A DNA stretch of 64,000 bases from Bacteroidota bacterium. Its GTDB lineage: Bacteria > Bacteroidota > Bacteroidia > Sphingobacteriales > Sphingobacteriaceae. The translations under genes and the position numbers were made by a program. Shown in pieces: positions 24,497 through 33,650 of the stretch (position 1 is its first letter; every line of letters starts with the position of its first letter). The notes under the pieces are model-generated. The model searched no databases and was not told where the DNA came from. It saw only the letters and a program-made list of their open reading frames with translations. The DNA is taken from the NCBI GenBank assembly GCA_023450085.1, contig JAEXHI010000025.1, positions 310,001-374,000 of the forward strand. Direction: 5' to 3'.

Positions 24497-24625
24497 TTAT
24501 CGCTTATGAGCCGGCAACCAGCCCAACATTACCAGATATAAGGGAGTAAAAAACATGATTAGGTTGTACCGTTCGTAACGAAAGCGCAAATATTCCACCA
24601 TGATATACAAAACCCCATAAAGGCA
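24497..24625 (-). pseudogene. C-terminal remnant of a membrane protein
   Basis: On the minus strand about 42 codons are open to a TAA at 24497-24499. They encode YGVLYIMVEYLRFRYERYN followed by a hydrophobic helix (IMFFTPLYLVMLGWLP) and a basic end AHKR. There is no start codon or upstream coding part, and a terminator hairpin (24625-24661) overlaps the left end. It reads like the last helix of a lost polytopic protein. Family not recognised. Confidence 0.35.
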
Positions 24626-24661
24626 AAAAAGAACCTGATCTTGATGACACAGGCTCTTTTA
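24625..24661 (-). terminator. Terminator for the lipoprotein at 24690-25178
   Basis: AAAAGAACCTG and CAGGCTCTTTT form an imperfect stem. On the minus strand it is followed by a T-run, 29 bases after the stop. Confidence 0.6.
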
Positions 24662-24689
24662 ATCTATAAACTAGAATCGTCAATTAGGT

Positions 24690-25178
24690 CTATCTACTTG
24701 TTCCATATGTGAATCCCTTATTGTAAGATTGATCTACTGCAACCACTACATTTTCATTCGTCTCCACCTTACCATTAACTTCAGTTTTATAGCTTGCAGT
24801 TATCGGTCCACCCTCTAAATTGGATACGACAACGTTCAATCTCCCAAAATCAAATGGTTTTACGGTTTCGAACACATAAGTTTTTGTCGTTCCTATAAAA
24901 CTTTTTTCGTCTATGATTATACTGTTCTGATTACCTTGCGAGGTACCATTCATTGTCCAAACAGGTGCTCCGTACTGGCTGGCATCATGGTTTCCGGCAC
25001 TTACCTGAAAATCTACCTGATCGCTCTGATCAGCTCCTGTTACTGTAACAGTTATTTTCATTGAAATTTTACTACCATTATTTGGGTTATCACTTTTCTT
25101 TTTGCACGACACTAAAAATAAGACACTTAGTGATATGAACATGGCTGCTAATAAGTTTTTTTTTGAGATTGATTTCAT
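24690..25178 (-). CDS. Lipoprotein of unknown function
   Basis: The 162-residue product has a lipoprotein signal (KSISKKNL, hydrophobic core, LVSC lipobox with Cys at about 25). The mature part is Asn/Ser-rich and strand-rich: KISMKITVTVTGADQSDQVDF, TKTYVFETVKPFDF and RLNVVVSNLEGG. It resembles a single Ig-like or beta-sandwich domain. It is followed by a terminator. The upstream neighbour is a decayed MFS permease end. No family recognised. Confidence 0.65.
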   Translation of the reverse strand: MKSISKKNLLAAMFISLSVLFLVSCKKKSDNPNNGSKISMKITVTVTGADQSDQVDFQVSAGNHDASQYGAPVWTMNGTSQGNQNSIIIDEKSFIGTTKTYVFETVKPFDFGRLNVVVSNLEGGPITASYKTEVNGKVETNENVVVAVDQSYNKGFTYGTSR

Positions 25179-25241
25179 AATTTTGTTTTTAAAATTTGTT
25201 ACTATTCAATTATTTTTCATTTATAGTAGAAGTGTGTTAAC

Positions 25242-25391
25242 CTATTTAAAGCGCTTATAAAACACCAATAATACTAAAGCCAAAATGCCTAAAAACAGAT
25301 GCTATGATCAACCATTGCGCACCAAATTTGCCCAAAGGTCCATCAACCAAATTTGTTATCAATCTGGGAATAGAGCAGGATAGCCAAAAAA
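25242..25391 (-). pseudogene. Decayed C-terminus of an MFS-type permease
   Basis: Minus-strand translation gives RLITNLVDGPLGKFGAQWL and IIASV in one frame. After a one-base shift near 25285-25300 it continues FLGILALVLLVFYKRFK to a TAG at 25242-25244. This is the look of the last transmembrane helix and basic tail of MFS sugar/sugar-acid permeases. The rest is absent: the fragment abuts the stop of the beta-helix gene at 25392. It suggests a deleted sugar-uptake gene that once accompanied the beta-helix protein and AraC regulator. Confidence 0.5.
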
Positions 25392-26447
25392 CTATTGGTT
25401 CTTTTTAAAAAGTCCGGCCTTTATTTCCGAACCGATCGAACCTTCCGCCAATTGCAGGTAATTACGTTTACTTTGATCTTTTTCAATTTTTACAGTTCCG
25501 GTAGTTTGTACGTTTTTCATTTCTAGAAAATCTGTTGAAGTTCTATCGTTCCCACTTAACGGCCCACTTGCATATCCAGCCAAATTGATATTGTCAGTAA
25601 AAATGCAATCAGAAACTTTGTAATGGCGTGTACTGCCTTTTTCTCTTATCCATACCGTACTACTGTTTGCGATGATGTTGTTGTGAAAATCGAAATCTTC
25701 TCCGTTGGTACTATTCGTAGTCCAAACACCACTGAAATAACACCCATACACTAGCGAATAACGCATCGCATTACGGCTACCTGTTCCTCCATCAGTTTGC
25801 CAAAAAACAACTGGATTTTTACAGTTGTAGAAAACGCAATGGTCGATAACTAGGCCGTAACCATTGGCTATAACCCCCACATGTAAAGGCAATACATCAA
25901 CATCTCCAGCAAATAGGCATTGTGATATAAGTAGATCATCCAATTTTTTTCCATTACGCCATATTGGATAGGAACGACGTAGATTATTTCCATCTATATA
26001 AGCGTAATCTGGACTGCCAGTAAATCTTAGACCTTCAATGGTCACATGGCTAACCTCTGGCTGTATCCCTTTGGCTTCTTCTCCGCCAATACCTGGCGTA
26101 AGCGGCACTGCTGTTACTACAACCGGCATTTTTTGAGGTGTCCAGTCTGCATCGTCAGGCATAACATCTGCACAAATAACAAGACGGTTTTTAAGGGTAT
26201 ACTTATCGTTAGTGAATATAACGGTTTGGGTTAACAGGTGTACGCCTTCTGACAGGAAGATGGTGGTTGCTCCCGGCTCTTTATTTAAATTTACACGCTT
26301 AGCTGCTTCAATAATTGTCTTTAACGGACGTTCCTTTATTCCAGAGTTTGTGTCATTACCAGTCTGAGGATTAACATATAATTGTTCTGCTTGTGCAACC
26401 AGTACGCTTATCACCAACAAGAGAAGGCTAAATGTATATTTTACCAT
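25392..26447 (-). CDS. Secreted right-handed beta-helix protein (DUF1565-like)
   Basis: The 351-residue protein has a signal peptide (1-20) and the typical DUF1565 opening: LYVNPQTGNDTNSGIKERPLKTI then AAKRV. Regular short strands with Asn/Val ladders follow (VTIEGLRF, FHNNIIANS, VSDCIFTDN). Such parallel beta-helix proteins are often polysaccharide lyases or carbohydrate-binding proteins. No catalytic set can be assigned. It is followed by a decayed MFS permease end and preceded by an AraC regulator on the same strand, which suggests a shrunken polysaccharide-use locus. Confidence 0.75.
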   Translation of the reverse strand: MVKYTFSLLLLVISVLVAQAEQLYVNPQTGNDTNSGIKERPLKTIIEAAKRVNLNKEPGATTIFLSEGVHLLTQTVIFTNDKYTLKNRLVICADVMPDDADWTPQKMPVVVTAVPLTPGIGGEEAKGIQPEVSHVTIEGLRFTGSPDYAYIDGNNLRRSYPIWRNGKKLDDLLISQCLFAGDVDVLPLHVGVIANGYGLVIDHCVFYNCKNPVVFWQTDGGTGSRNAMRYSLVYGCYFSGVWTTNSTNGEDFDFHNNIIANSSTVWIREKGSTRHYKVSDCIFTDNINLAGYASGPLSGNDRTSTDFLEMKNVQTTGTVKIEKDQSKRNYLQLAEGSIGSEIKAGLFKKNQ

Positions 26448-26517
26448 GTTCTTTTTTTTGTAAAATTAGAACATGCTTATCCCATTAAAATGGTCATTTT
26501 ATCTTCAAAATGGTCAT

Positions 26518-27384
26518 TTAAATCTTCTTCCGGTACTGCTGAGGTGTGGTACCTGTAAATTTTTTAAAGAAACGGTTAAAATTAGAAGGATCTGAAAAGC
26601 CAAACTCGTAGGAAATCTCCTTTGAGGATTTTTTTTGATAAAGCTGTTTCTTTATTTCTGAAATCAGCTTGTAATGGATCATTTGTTGAGCTGTTAACCC
26701 GCTAAATTGCCTGCAAATTTTATTGAGGAATCCCGAGCTGACATTAAGCATTTTTGAGTAGGCTTCAACACTCTGGCTATTTACAAATTTCTTTTCCAAC
26801 AAAGATCGAAACCTGTAAAAATCTGGATGAACATAGGTGTCTCTCTGAACATTGTAGGCACCCGCGTAATATCGATTGAGAAGCACCAATAATTGATATA
26901 AAAGTGACCTAATCAAATGATTGCTATCATTCTGAAGCTGCCCAAACTCCTCTTCTATCCCATATAAAAGCTCTAGGCATTTTACAAATGGCGTATCCAA
27001 CAGGTGCATGTCGTTGGGACGTGAATATTGATGGAAATATTGAAAACGATATAGGAATAGTTCGTCTGAAAAAAAAAGATGGAGAAAGTCCTTTTCAAAA
27101 AACAATACATAGCCCTTTACATCCTCTTCAATTTCCCAATAACGCACTTGCCCAGGACTTGTAAAAATAACAGTTTGTGGCGTTATTATTGTCCTTTTTT
27201 CGTCTAGTGTAAAAGTGCCCGCTCCCCCTTCAATAAAAATAATTTCGTAAAAACTACACTGATGTAATGTATTATCTAATACATAATGATTCAATGTTTC
27301 AATACGTCCAATATCCAACAGGAGTTCCGAGCCATATTTATATGGAAGAAAATGATAAGTTTTAATTTTTGGTACTGAAGCCAT
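26518..27384 (-). CDS. AraC-family transcriptional regulator (cupin + double HTH)
   Basis: The 288-residue protein has an N-terminal cupin-like sensor (about 1-150) with HQCSFYEIIFIEGGAGTF. The C-terminal HTH pair (about 190-288) ends FGFSDPSNFNRFFKKFTG plus TTPQQYRK, the AraC signature. There are no membrane segments, unlike the AraC at 3241. Soluble AraC proteins of this kind usually bind a sugar or aromatic ligand. It is 70 bases upstream of the beta-helix gene on the same strand, its likely target. Confidence 0.85.
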   Translation of the reverse strand: MASVPKIKTYHFLPYKYGSELLLDIGRIETLNHYVLDNTLHQCSFYEIIFIEGGAGTFTLDEKRTIITPQTVIFTSPGQVRYWEIEEDVKGYVLFFEKDFLHLFFSDELFLYRFQYFHQYSRPNDMHLLDTPFVKCLELLYGIEEEFGQLQNDSNHLIRSLLYQLLVLLNRYYAGAYNVQRDTYVHPDFYRFRSLLEKKFVNSQSVEAYSKMLNVSSGFLNKICRQFSGLTAQQMIHYKLISEIKKQLYQKKSSKEISYEFGFSDPSNFNRFFKKFTGTTPQQYRKKI

Positions 27385-27843
27385 TTTTTTTACGATTTCT
27401 TCTCACTTTAGATTTAATATAGACGACTTAGAAAACCTGTATATCGCCAAGCCTACAAGCAAATACTCGACGATTTAAGAGTTGCATGTGCTAACTGGGC
27501 TCTAATATAAGTCTTCGATTATAAAACGGTAGACGAGATTTTGCTTAAATACTGTAAATACATATTTAACTTTTCACACGTTCATGATTACAAGTATCAC
27601 TTTTTAAATCTAAACCTCAAAGGAAAAAATACTTTTTGAGAAACAACCATGATGCTTAAATTAAGATGATGATGAACTTCTGTTTTTCAAAGATTAGCTT
27701 CAAAACAGTTCAAAATTGAAATTCACAAGCATTTGCAAATGCAAAACATTGAGATAATCAAAAATAAGCCGAACAGATGAATTTGAACTGAAAGAATTTA
27801 TCAAAAAAAAGCTAACAATTTGATCGTTAGCTGTTAAAAAGTG
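27385..27843. other. 459-base gap without recognisable gene
   Basis: AT-rich DNA between the AraC start and the tRNA. It includes a short plus-strand open stretch around 27429-27510 with a weak GntR-like look that I do not support as a gene, and no clear repeat. Promoters of the AraC gene must lie at its left end. Confidence 0.5.
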
Positions 27844-27927
27844 TACCCAGAAGCAGATTCGAACTGCCACGCCGTTGCCAGCGCCACCCCCTCAAGATGG
27901 TGCGTCTACCAATTTCGCCACCTGGGT
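27844..27927 (-). tRNA. tRNA-Leu (anticodon GAG)
   Basis: The minus strand folds as a type II tRNA. The acceptor is ACCCAGG/TCTGGGT, the D arm GGCGAAATTGGTAGACGC, the anticodon stem CCATC/GGTGG with loop TTGAGGG (anticodon GAG), then a long variable arm and T loop TTCGAAT. CCA is not encoded. Confidence 0.93.
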
Positions 27928-28029
27928 ATCTTAATGCTGCAAAGATATCATTTGAATTGAAAAAAATACAGGAATTTCAAATTGTTTTTAAAAGGTCAAC
28001 TAAACAACTAACCAACCAAAAAAGCCAAC

Positions 28030-28791
28030 CTACAGTTCAATAGTTAAACCATCATAAGCCAACTTAATATGGGCTGGTAATTCCTTACTTACTTCTTCAT
28101 GTAAACCTAGGTTATGGCTAATGTGGGTAAAATAGGTCATCTCTGCCCCTATTTTATTGGCCATTTCAATGGCTTCTGAAAAAGTTAAATGTGAGATATG
28201 GTCTTCTTTCTGTAGTGCGTTAAGTACTAAAACCTTGGTTCCTTTTATTTTTTCCAGGGAGGCGTCGCTAATGGTTTTGGCATCCGTAATGTAAGTAAAA
28301 TCCCCTATCCTATAGCCTAAAATGGGCAACTTATAATGCATTACCTCAAAGGGAACAATGGTAGTTTCCCCAATATCAAAAGATTTATCAGTAATGGTAT
28401 GCAGGTTAATTTGCGGCAGGCCGTGATATTTCACATCAGAAAAAATGTATTGGAATTCTCTTTTCAACGCCTCCTGTACCCGCTCGGTTGCAAAAATGTC
28501 TATTCTCTTTTTAAGGATATAGTTATAAGGCCGAATATCATCCAATCCTGCTACGTGATCTTTATGTTCGTGGGTATAAAGAATGGCATCTAGATCCTCT
28601 ACCCCTGCCCGTAGCATTTGGTATCTGAAATCGGGGCCACTATCAATTACAATGCTTTTATTGGCAGTTTTTACCCACACAGAAACCCTTAATCGCTTAT
28701 CCCTTTTATCGGTAGACTGGCATACAGCACATTTACAACCAATTACTGGAATGCCTTGTGATGTGCCCGTACCTAAAAAAGTAATCTTCAA
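28030..28791 (-). CDS. MBL-fold metal-dependent hydrolase (PhnP-like)
   Basis: The 253-residue protein starts KITFLGTGTSQGIPV, then a GCKCAVC stretch. THEHKDHVAGLDD gives the HxHxDH zinc motif, later SDFTYITDAKT-like and FTHISHN supply the remaining ligands. The order and the Cys-rich loop resemble PhnP and the Bacteroidota 'MBL fold metallo-hydrolase' near lolA. PhnP is a cyclic phosphodiesterase in phosphonate use, but no phn genes are here, so the substrate is unknown. It is transcribed after lolA and ftsK on the minus strand, separated by a hairpin terminator. Confidence 0.82.
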   Translation of the reverse strand: MKITFLGTGTSQGIPVIGCKCAVCQSTDKRDKRLRVSVWVKTANKSIVIDSGPDFRYQMLRAGVEDLDAILYTHEHKDHVAGLDDIRPYNYILKKRIDIFATERVQEALKREFQYIFSDVKYHGLPQINLHTITDKSFDIGETTIVPFEVMHYKLPILGYRIGDFTYITDAKTISDASLEKIKGTKVLVLNALQKEDHISHLTFSEAIEMANKIGAEMTYFTHISHNLGLHEEVSKELPAHIKLAYDGLTIEL

Positions 28792-28821
28792 AATAGTTGT
28801 TCTGCGTGATTTTCGAAGATA

Positions 28822-28858
28822 ATAAAAAAGGGCTTAAGCTACTAACCTAAACCCTTTT
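28822..28858 (-). terminator. Terminator after lolA
   Basis: AAAAGGG (28826-28832) pairs with CCCTTTT (28852-28858). On the minus strand the stem is followed by T-rich DNA about 20 bases after the lolA stop. Confidence 0.65.
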
Positions 28859-28878
28859 CGATGTATAATTAATTTTAA

Positions 28879-29529
28879 TTATCTCAAATCAACCACTTCC
28901 ACTCCTGGATATTTCTTGGCATCAAATGCGAAGGTAGTTTCAGGAACTTTAATGTTAGGTGAAAACGTTTTCACATTGTAAGTGTAAGTATTACCGTTTT
29001 TTTCGAAAATAACGATGTTGGCGATTTGCTTAGCTGCTTTATCAATGCTTAAACGCACTTTAAATACATTTTTCTTAATGTCTGTAGGCGACAAATCAAT
29101 CATTTGATAAACCTTTGAACCTACTTTTTGCTCACCAGTATAAATGTATTTGAAGCCTTTTTCGTAAATGGTGAAAATTTTGGCAGGGTTTAAAGCTTCA
29201 CCACTAGGATCTACGTTATTGATCTGCACTTCTTTATCATTTTTCAAGTAAGTCCATTGTACTTTACCATCACTGATCAACTCTTGATTGGTCATGGCTA
29301 CTTTGTATTTATTAGCATTAGCTTTTACGTATAAAGTACCTTGCTGCGTTTCTTTAACCTTGGCTTGTTTATTATCCAAAGTAAAGGTAAAATCGGTTTT
29401 CACCACATCATACGAACGATATTTTTTACTTACTTCTGCTAAAATTGCTTTCGCTTTAGGATCTGTTTGTGCTGATGCTACCGAAGCAAAAACACCTAGT
29501 GCTAAAAACGCTATAATTGCTCTCTTCAT
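28879..29529 (-). CDS. lolA: LolA-like outer-membrane lipoprotein carrier
   Basis: The 216-residue protein has a signal peptide ending ASA. The fold starts AKAILAEVSKKYRSYD, then VKTDFTFTLD, QQGTLYVKAN and a run of long strands to VPETTFAFDAKKYPG, the LolA/LolB-type half barrel. LolA moves lipoproteins through the periplasm to the outer membrane. In Bacteroidota it is usually next to ftsK, as here (25-base gap, same strand). Assignment is by family; substrate not shown. Confidence 0.85.
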   Translation of the reverse strand: MKRAIIAFLALGVFASVASAQTDPKAKAILAEVSKKYRSYDVVKTDFTFTLDNKQAKVKETQQGTLYVKANANKYKVAMTNQELISDGKVQWTYLKNDKEVQINNVDPSGEALNPAKIFTIYEKGFKYIYTGEQKVGSKVYQMIDLSPTDIKKNVFKVRLSIDKAAKQIANIVIFEKNGNTYTYNVKTFSPNIKVPETTFAFDAKKYPGVEVVDLR

Positions 29530-29554
29530 TTTATCTATTATTCTAAAATCTTTT

Positions 29555-32176
29555 TTAACTATTGTTAAGGTTACTCAAGAATTGTTCCAAAGCGTATTCA
29601 TCAGGAATTAAAACTTCTCTTGCCTTGCTACCTTCAAACGGACCAACTACTCCCGCAGCTTCCAATTGATCGATAATTCTACCTGCTCTGTTATAACCTA
29701 ATTTCATTTTTCTTTGGATCAATGAAGTAGAACCTTGTTGATGCATAACGATTAATCTGGCCGCATCTTCAAACAATGGGTCTTTATCATCTGGATCAAA
29801 TTCTTTAGAAGAACCTTCGCCATTTTCATCGATATATTCAGGCAACAAGTAGGCATCAGGATAGCCACGTTGATTACCAATAAAGTCAGAAATTCGATCT
29901 ACCTCAGGAGTGTCTACAAAAGCACATTGTAGCCTAATCAAGTCGCTACCAGTAGCTAAAAGCATATCACCCCTACCAATCAATTGATCCGCACCACCAC
30001 TGTCTAAAATGGTACGGGAGTCAATTTTTGACAGTACCCTAAACGCCAATCTGGCAGGGAAGTTAGCTTTAATGGTACCAGTAATTACGTTTACAGATGG
30101 ACGTTGCGTAGCCAATACCAAGTGAATACCAATGGCACGAGCTAACTGCGCCAAACGGGCAATTGGTGTTTCCACCTCCTTACCAGCCGTCATGATCAAA
30201 TCGGCAAACTCATCTACTACCAAAACAATGTAAGGTAGGAAACGGTGACCGTTATTTGGGTTAAGCTTGCGCTTGATGAATTTTTCGTTGTACTCTTTCA
30301 AGTTCCTCACCATCGCATCTTTCAACAAATCATAACGTTGATCCATTTCAATACACAAGGAATTCAAAGTATGTACTACCTTTTTGGTATCGGTAATGAT
30401 GGCATCCTCGCCACCTGGTAATTTAGCCAAGAAATGACGCTCTATTTTATTGAATAGCGTAAGCTCCACCTTTTTAGGGTCAACCAATACAAATTTTAAC
30501 TGCGAAGGATGCTTCTTGTAAAGCAGGGATACCAAGATGGAGTTAATCCCTACGGATTTACCTTGCCCAGTAGCACCCGCTACCAATAAGTGGGGCATTT
30601 TAGCCAAATCGGCAATATAAACCTCATTACTAATGGTTTTACCCAAAGCAATAGGCAAATCCATGTTCGATTGCTGAAACTTCTCCGTAGCCAACACGCT
30701 TCTCATGGCCACCATTTCTGGATGAGAGTTAGGCACCTCAATACCAATAGTTCCTTTACCAGGCATTGGCGCAATGATACGTATACCCAAAGCAGCCAAG
30801 CTTAGGGCAATATCGTCTTCCAAGTTTTTGATCTTAGAAATACGAACCCCTGGCGCCGGAATAATTTCGTAAAGGGTTACCGTTGGACCAATAGTCGCTT
30901 TAATCTTATCAATTTCGATATTGTAGTGATTTAAGGTCTCTACAATTTTGTTTTTATTGGCCTCCAACTCATCGGCATTTACCGAGATTTTATTGGTGCC
31001 ATAATTTTCCAACAAATCTAAATGCGGATACTTATAGTTAGATAAATCCAAGGTAGGATCATAAGTCCCAAATTGATCTACCAGTTCTTCCGACTTAGCT
31101 TCTTCTTCCGTTTTCTCAATCGTAAACGTAGGCTCTTCTACCTTCTCTTCTACTTTTGGTGTTGGCGTAATTTCCATGGCTAAACTAGCCGCTGGACTTA
31201 ACGTCTCTACCACAGGAGTAACTACTGGTGCAGCAACTGCGGGCGTTAGCAACACGTTGGTAGGAAGTGGAATACCACTGTTATCATCCTCTTCCACCTC
31301 TGGTTCTTTTCTGTCAAACCTGCTAGGTGTTAAAGTAATGTTCTGCTCTAACTTTTGTTGGTTCCTATATCTATCATTCAAACTAAACTCTACTGGTTCA
31401 GATTTGGTTTCATCTTCCAGTTGGATATTTTCAGGGACTTCTGGATCAATAATCCTTCTCGGATTAGGTGCCGGTTGTTTTTCAGGAAGCTTAAAGTCGA
31501 TGTTATAGGCCACAATAAGTACCGAAAGGCCTAAGAAAATCAATAAACCTGCTACGCCAGTTCTGCCAATCTGTACTTCTAACAATTTATTGCTCCAATA
31601 GCCAAATTCTCCTTCTAGGAAGTGAGGGGTTTTAGCAAAAAACGAGTGTCCGAAACCAAAAGCCAAAGACAGGAACAATAAGAAAAAGAAGCTATAGGCT
31701 AACACTTTCTCAATGGCAAATATTCTCACTTTCAACAGCAAGCGATAACCAATCACAAAAAACACAAATACGAACAAGAAAGATGCTACACCAAACCATT
31801 CGTAAATAAATTGGTGCGACAATAATGCGCCTATTTTACCCAGCCAGTTTTGTACAATGGGATCTTCAACACCGCTTTGTTTTAGTTCGTCGATGCTTTT
31901 AAACAGATTACTCCATCCTCCATTGGCATCAATCACGTAACTCTGGTCTTCTTCCCACGTAAAAATGTAAGAGGTAAAGGCCACCAAGAAATAAATAGAG
32001 AAGATGATGAACAGCAAACCGATAATTTTAACCAGTCGTCCGTCCTGAAGGTTAAATTTTGGAAGATATTCGGCTCTTACTCGGGGCTCTTTAGGGCTAG
32101 TTTTTGGCCCACTTTTACCTGATTCTGCATTTTGTTTAAAAGAATTGGATTTAAATGAATTTCCCCTTACCGACAT
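29555..32176 (-). CDS. ftsK: DNA translocase FtsK/SpoIIIE
   Basis: The start is put at MSVRGNSF (ATG at 32174-32176), nine codons inside a longer frame, giving 873 residues. The four N-terminal membrane helices lie at about 50-225. A Pro/Glu-rich linker follows (about 225-390). The RecA-like motor has Walker A GATGQGKS near 532 and VLVVDEFADL as Walker B, and ends in a winged-helix gamma domain (STSLIQRKMKLGYNRAGRI) that reads KOPS-type DNA signals. FtsK pumps chromosome DNA at the division septum and activates dimer resolution. It is upstream of lolA on the minus strand. The linker is short compared with E. coli. Confidence 0.95.
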   Translation of the reverse strand: MSVRGNSFKSNSFKQNAESGKSGPKTSPKEPRVRAEYLPKFNLQDGRLVKIIGLLFIIFSIYFLVAFTSYIFTWEEDQSYVIDANGGWSNLFKSIDELKQSGVEDPIVQNWLGKIGALLSHQFIYEWFGVASFLFVFVFFVIGYRLLLKVRIFAIEKVLAYSFFFLLFLSLAFGFGHSFFAKTPHFLEGEFGYWSNKLLEVQIGRTGVAGLLIFLGLSVLIVAYNIDFKLPEKQPAPNPRRIIDPEVPENIQLEDETKSEPVEFSLNDRYRNQQKLEQNITLTPSRFDRKEPEVEEDDNSGIPLPTNVLLTPAVAAPVVTPVVETLSPAASLAMEITPTPKVEEKVEEPTFTIEKTEEEAKSEELVDQFGTYDPTLDLSNYKYPHLDLLENYGTNKISVNADELEANKNKIVETLNHYNIEIDKIKATIGPTVTLYEIIPAPGVRISKIKNLEDDIALSLAALGIRIIAPMPGKGTIGIEVPNSHPEMVAMRSVLATEKFQQSNMDLPIALGKTISNEVYIADLAKMPHLLVAGATGQGKSVGINSILVSLLYKKHPSQLKFVLVDPKKVELTLFNKIERHFLAKLPGGEDAIITDTKKVVHTLNSLCIEMDQRYDLLKDAMVRNLKEYNEKFIKRKLNPNNGHRFLPYIVLVVDEFADLIMTAGKEVETPIARLAQLARAIGIHLVLATQRPSVNVITGTIKANFPARLAFRVLSKIDSRTILDSGGADQLIGRGDMLLATGSDLIRLQCAFVDTPEVDRISDFIGNQRGYPDAYLLPEYIDENGEGSSKEFDPDDKDPLFEDAARLIVMHQQGSTSLIQRKMKLGYNRAGRIIDQLEAAGVVGPFEGSKAREVLIPDEYALEQFLSNLNNS

Positions 32177-32361
32177 CGTATCGTTTATAATTTTAATGAA
32201 CAAATATAAGAAACTGTTTATATTCTTTTGCTTTCGCCAGCTTTAACTTATTTGCTTATTTACCTCGAAATTTGAAGCGAGGCTTTAAACCTTATTAAAG
32301 CTGTATAGTCTTAAACATGTTCAGCAATTAATTTATTGTATAGGTTTTTTATTTTAGTTTT

Positions 32362-32395
32362 ATCCTGCACAACCGCTAACTGTGCAGGATTTTTT
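32362..32395 (+). terminator. Orphan plus-strand terminator
   Basis: ATCCTGCACA (32362-32371) and TGTGCAGGAT (32381-32390) make an exact 10-base stem followed by TTTTTG. No plus-strand gene lies upstream: ftsK runs the other way from 32176. It may end a small RNA transcribed from about 32200-32360, or be an attenuator for the ankyrin gene. Confidence 0.6.
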
Positions 32396-32456
32396 GTTTT
32401 AAAAATGTTAATTAATTTTCGTTAATTTAACCTGTTGGCGAAAACTAATTTAAAAA

Positions 32457-33113
32457 ATGGACATCACGCAACTCGAAACACTTATAGAAAACAACCAATT
32501 AGAGGAAATTGTGGCACTTTTGTCGCAAAAACCTAGCTTGGCAACGCAACTGACTTCCCATCAGATTTCGCCTATGCTATTGGCCTGTTACTATAAAAAA
32601 ATGGACATTGCCAATGCCATTGTGGAGTTTATGCCCGAATTGAACATCTTTGATGCTTGTGCCGTAGGCAAATTTGATGATGTTACCCTAATTGTTTTTA
32701 AAAATCCAAAGATTGTTAACGAATACTCGGTAGATGGCTTTACGCCTCTTGGACTGGCCTGTTATTTTGGTCACGAAGAAATTGCCCGTTTCCTGGTATT
32801 AAAAGGCGCCGAGGTAAACTTGCCAAGCAAAAATGGCTTTAATGTTTTCCCTATCCACTCTGCCGTGGCAAGTAATAACTACAATATTGCCAAAATGCTA
32901 TTGGATGCTGGAGCCTATCCTAATGTATGCCAAAAATCAGGCGTGGCGCCTTTGCACAGCGCAGCCCAATTGGGAAATATCGAAATGATTATTCTTTTGC
33001 TGGAGCATGGTGCCGAAGTAACCTTAAGAATGGAAGGCGGTAAACTGCCTGCTGACTTAGCTGCCGAGAAAGGATTTAACGAAATCGCAGAAATTTTAAG
33101 GGACGACGATTAA
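32457..33113 (+). CDS. Ankyrin-repeat protein
   Basis: The 218-residue cytosolic protein is made of about five to six ankyrin repeats. The best are DGFTPLGLACYFGHEEIARFL, NVFPIHSAVASNNYNIAKML and VAPLHSAAQLGNIEMIILLL, each with the TPLxxA and GH/NxxI pattern. It is a protein-binding scaffold; partners are unknown. It is a single gene preceded by an orphan terminator hairpin that might act in its leader. Confidence 0.9.
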   Translation: MDITQLETLIENNQLEEIVALLSQKPSLATQLTSHQISPMLLACYYKKMDIANAIVEFMPELNIFDACAVGKFDDVTLIVFKNPKIVNEYSVDGFTPLGLACYFGHEEIARFLVLKGAEVNLPSKNGFNVFPIHSAVASNNYNIAKMLLDAGAYPNVCQKSGVAPLHSAAQLGNIEMIILLLEHGAEVTLRMEGGKLPADLAAEKGFNEIAEILRDDD

Positions 33114-33208
33114 CGGAGTTACGAGTTAAAAGTAACTTACGCAGTCAGTAATGACATGGCAACTTTTTGATCAAATCGTCAATCGTCATTCTAAAATCGT
33201 AAATTAAA

Positions 33209-33427
33209 TTATTCCCAAACCCTCAATCTAATACGCTTCATGTAGTTCCTGATATCCAAAACTACCGCTGCTAAAATATAGAACAGGATCGGAAAGCCCA
33301 CGGCCAAAAACGAAGAATAGATAAAAAACAGACGTACCTTAGCGGTACTCATGTTTAATTTGTTGGCCAAATAAGCCGACACTCCAAAGCTGCGTTGTTC
33401 AAAGAAAGTAACTATCCGCTGAAACAT
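33209..33427 (-). CDS. PspC-domain membrane protein
   Basis: The 72-residue protein has the PspC core: RSFGVSAYLANKLN followed by STAKVRLFFIYSSFL and a membrane helix (about 35-60), then a basic tail. PspC-type proteins act in the envelope stress response, sensing membrane damage. No pspA/B gene is nearby, and stand-alone PspC genes are common in Bacteroidota. Confidence 0.85.
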   Translation of the reverse strand: MFQRIVTFFEQRSFGVSAYLANKLNMSTAKVRLFFIYSSFLAVGFPILFYILAAVVLDIRNYMKRIRLRVWE

Positions 33428-33582
33428 TTGATCTGATTTTATATTCTAATTTACAAAATTAATAGATAAGCACTACATTTTAAATTCGAATTTTATAACG
33501 TGACATTTCGAGGTTTTGATATGAGCATGCTTAGAAATGTTCACATTCAGAAAAATTAACCCAACGATATAGGTTACCTGCA

Positions 33583-33621
33583 TAAAAAAAACAGTCCGAC
33601 AAAGGATTGCCGGACTGTTCA
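33583..33621 (-). terminator. Terminator after the YceI gene
   Basis: AACAGTCCG (33590-33598) and CGGACTGTT (33611-33619) pair exactly. On the minus strand they are followed by a run of eight T's, about 30 bases after the stop. Confidence 0.88.
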
Positions 33622-33650
33622 CTATAATTTAACCTATGGTTATTAAATAC

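Noticed and set aside
27429..27510. Short plus-strand stretch resembling a GntR N-terminus (KPVYRQAYKQILDDLR)
   Set aside because: Only about 27 codons, no start, no HTH following; too weak to call a remnant.
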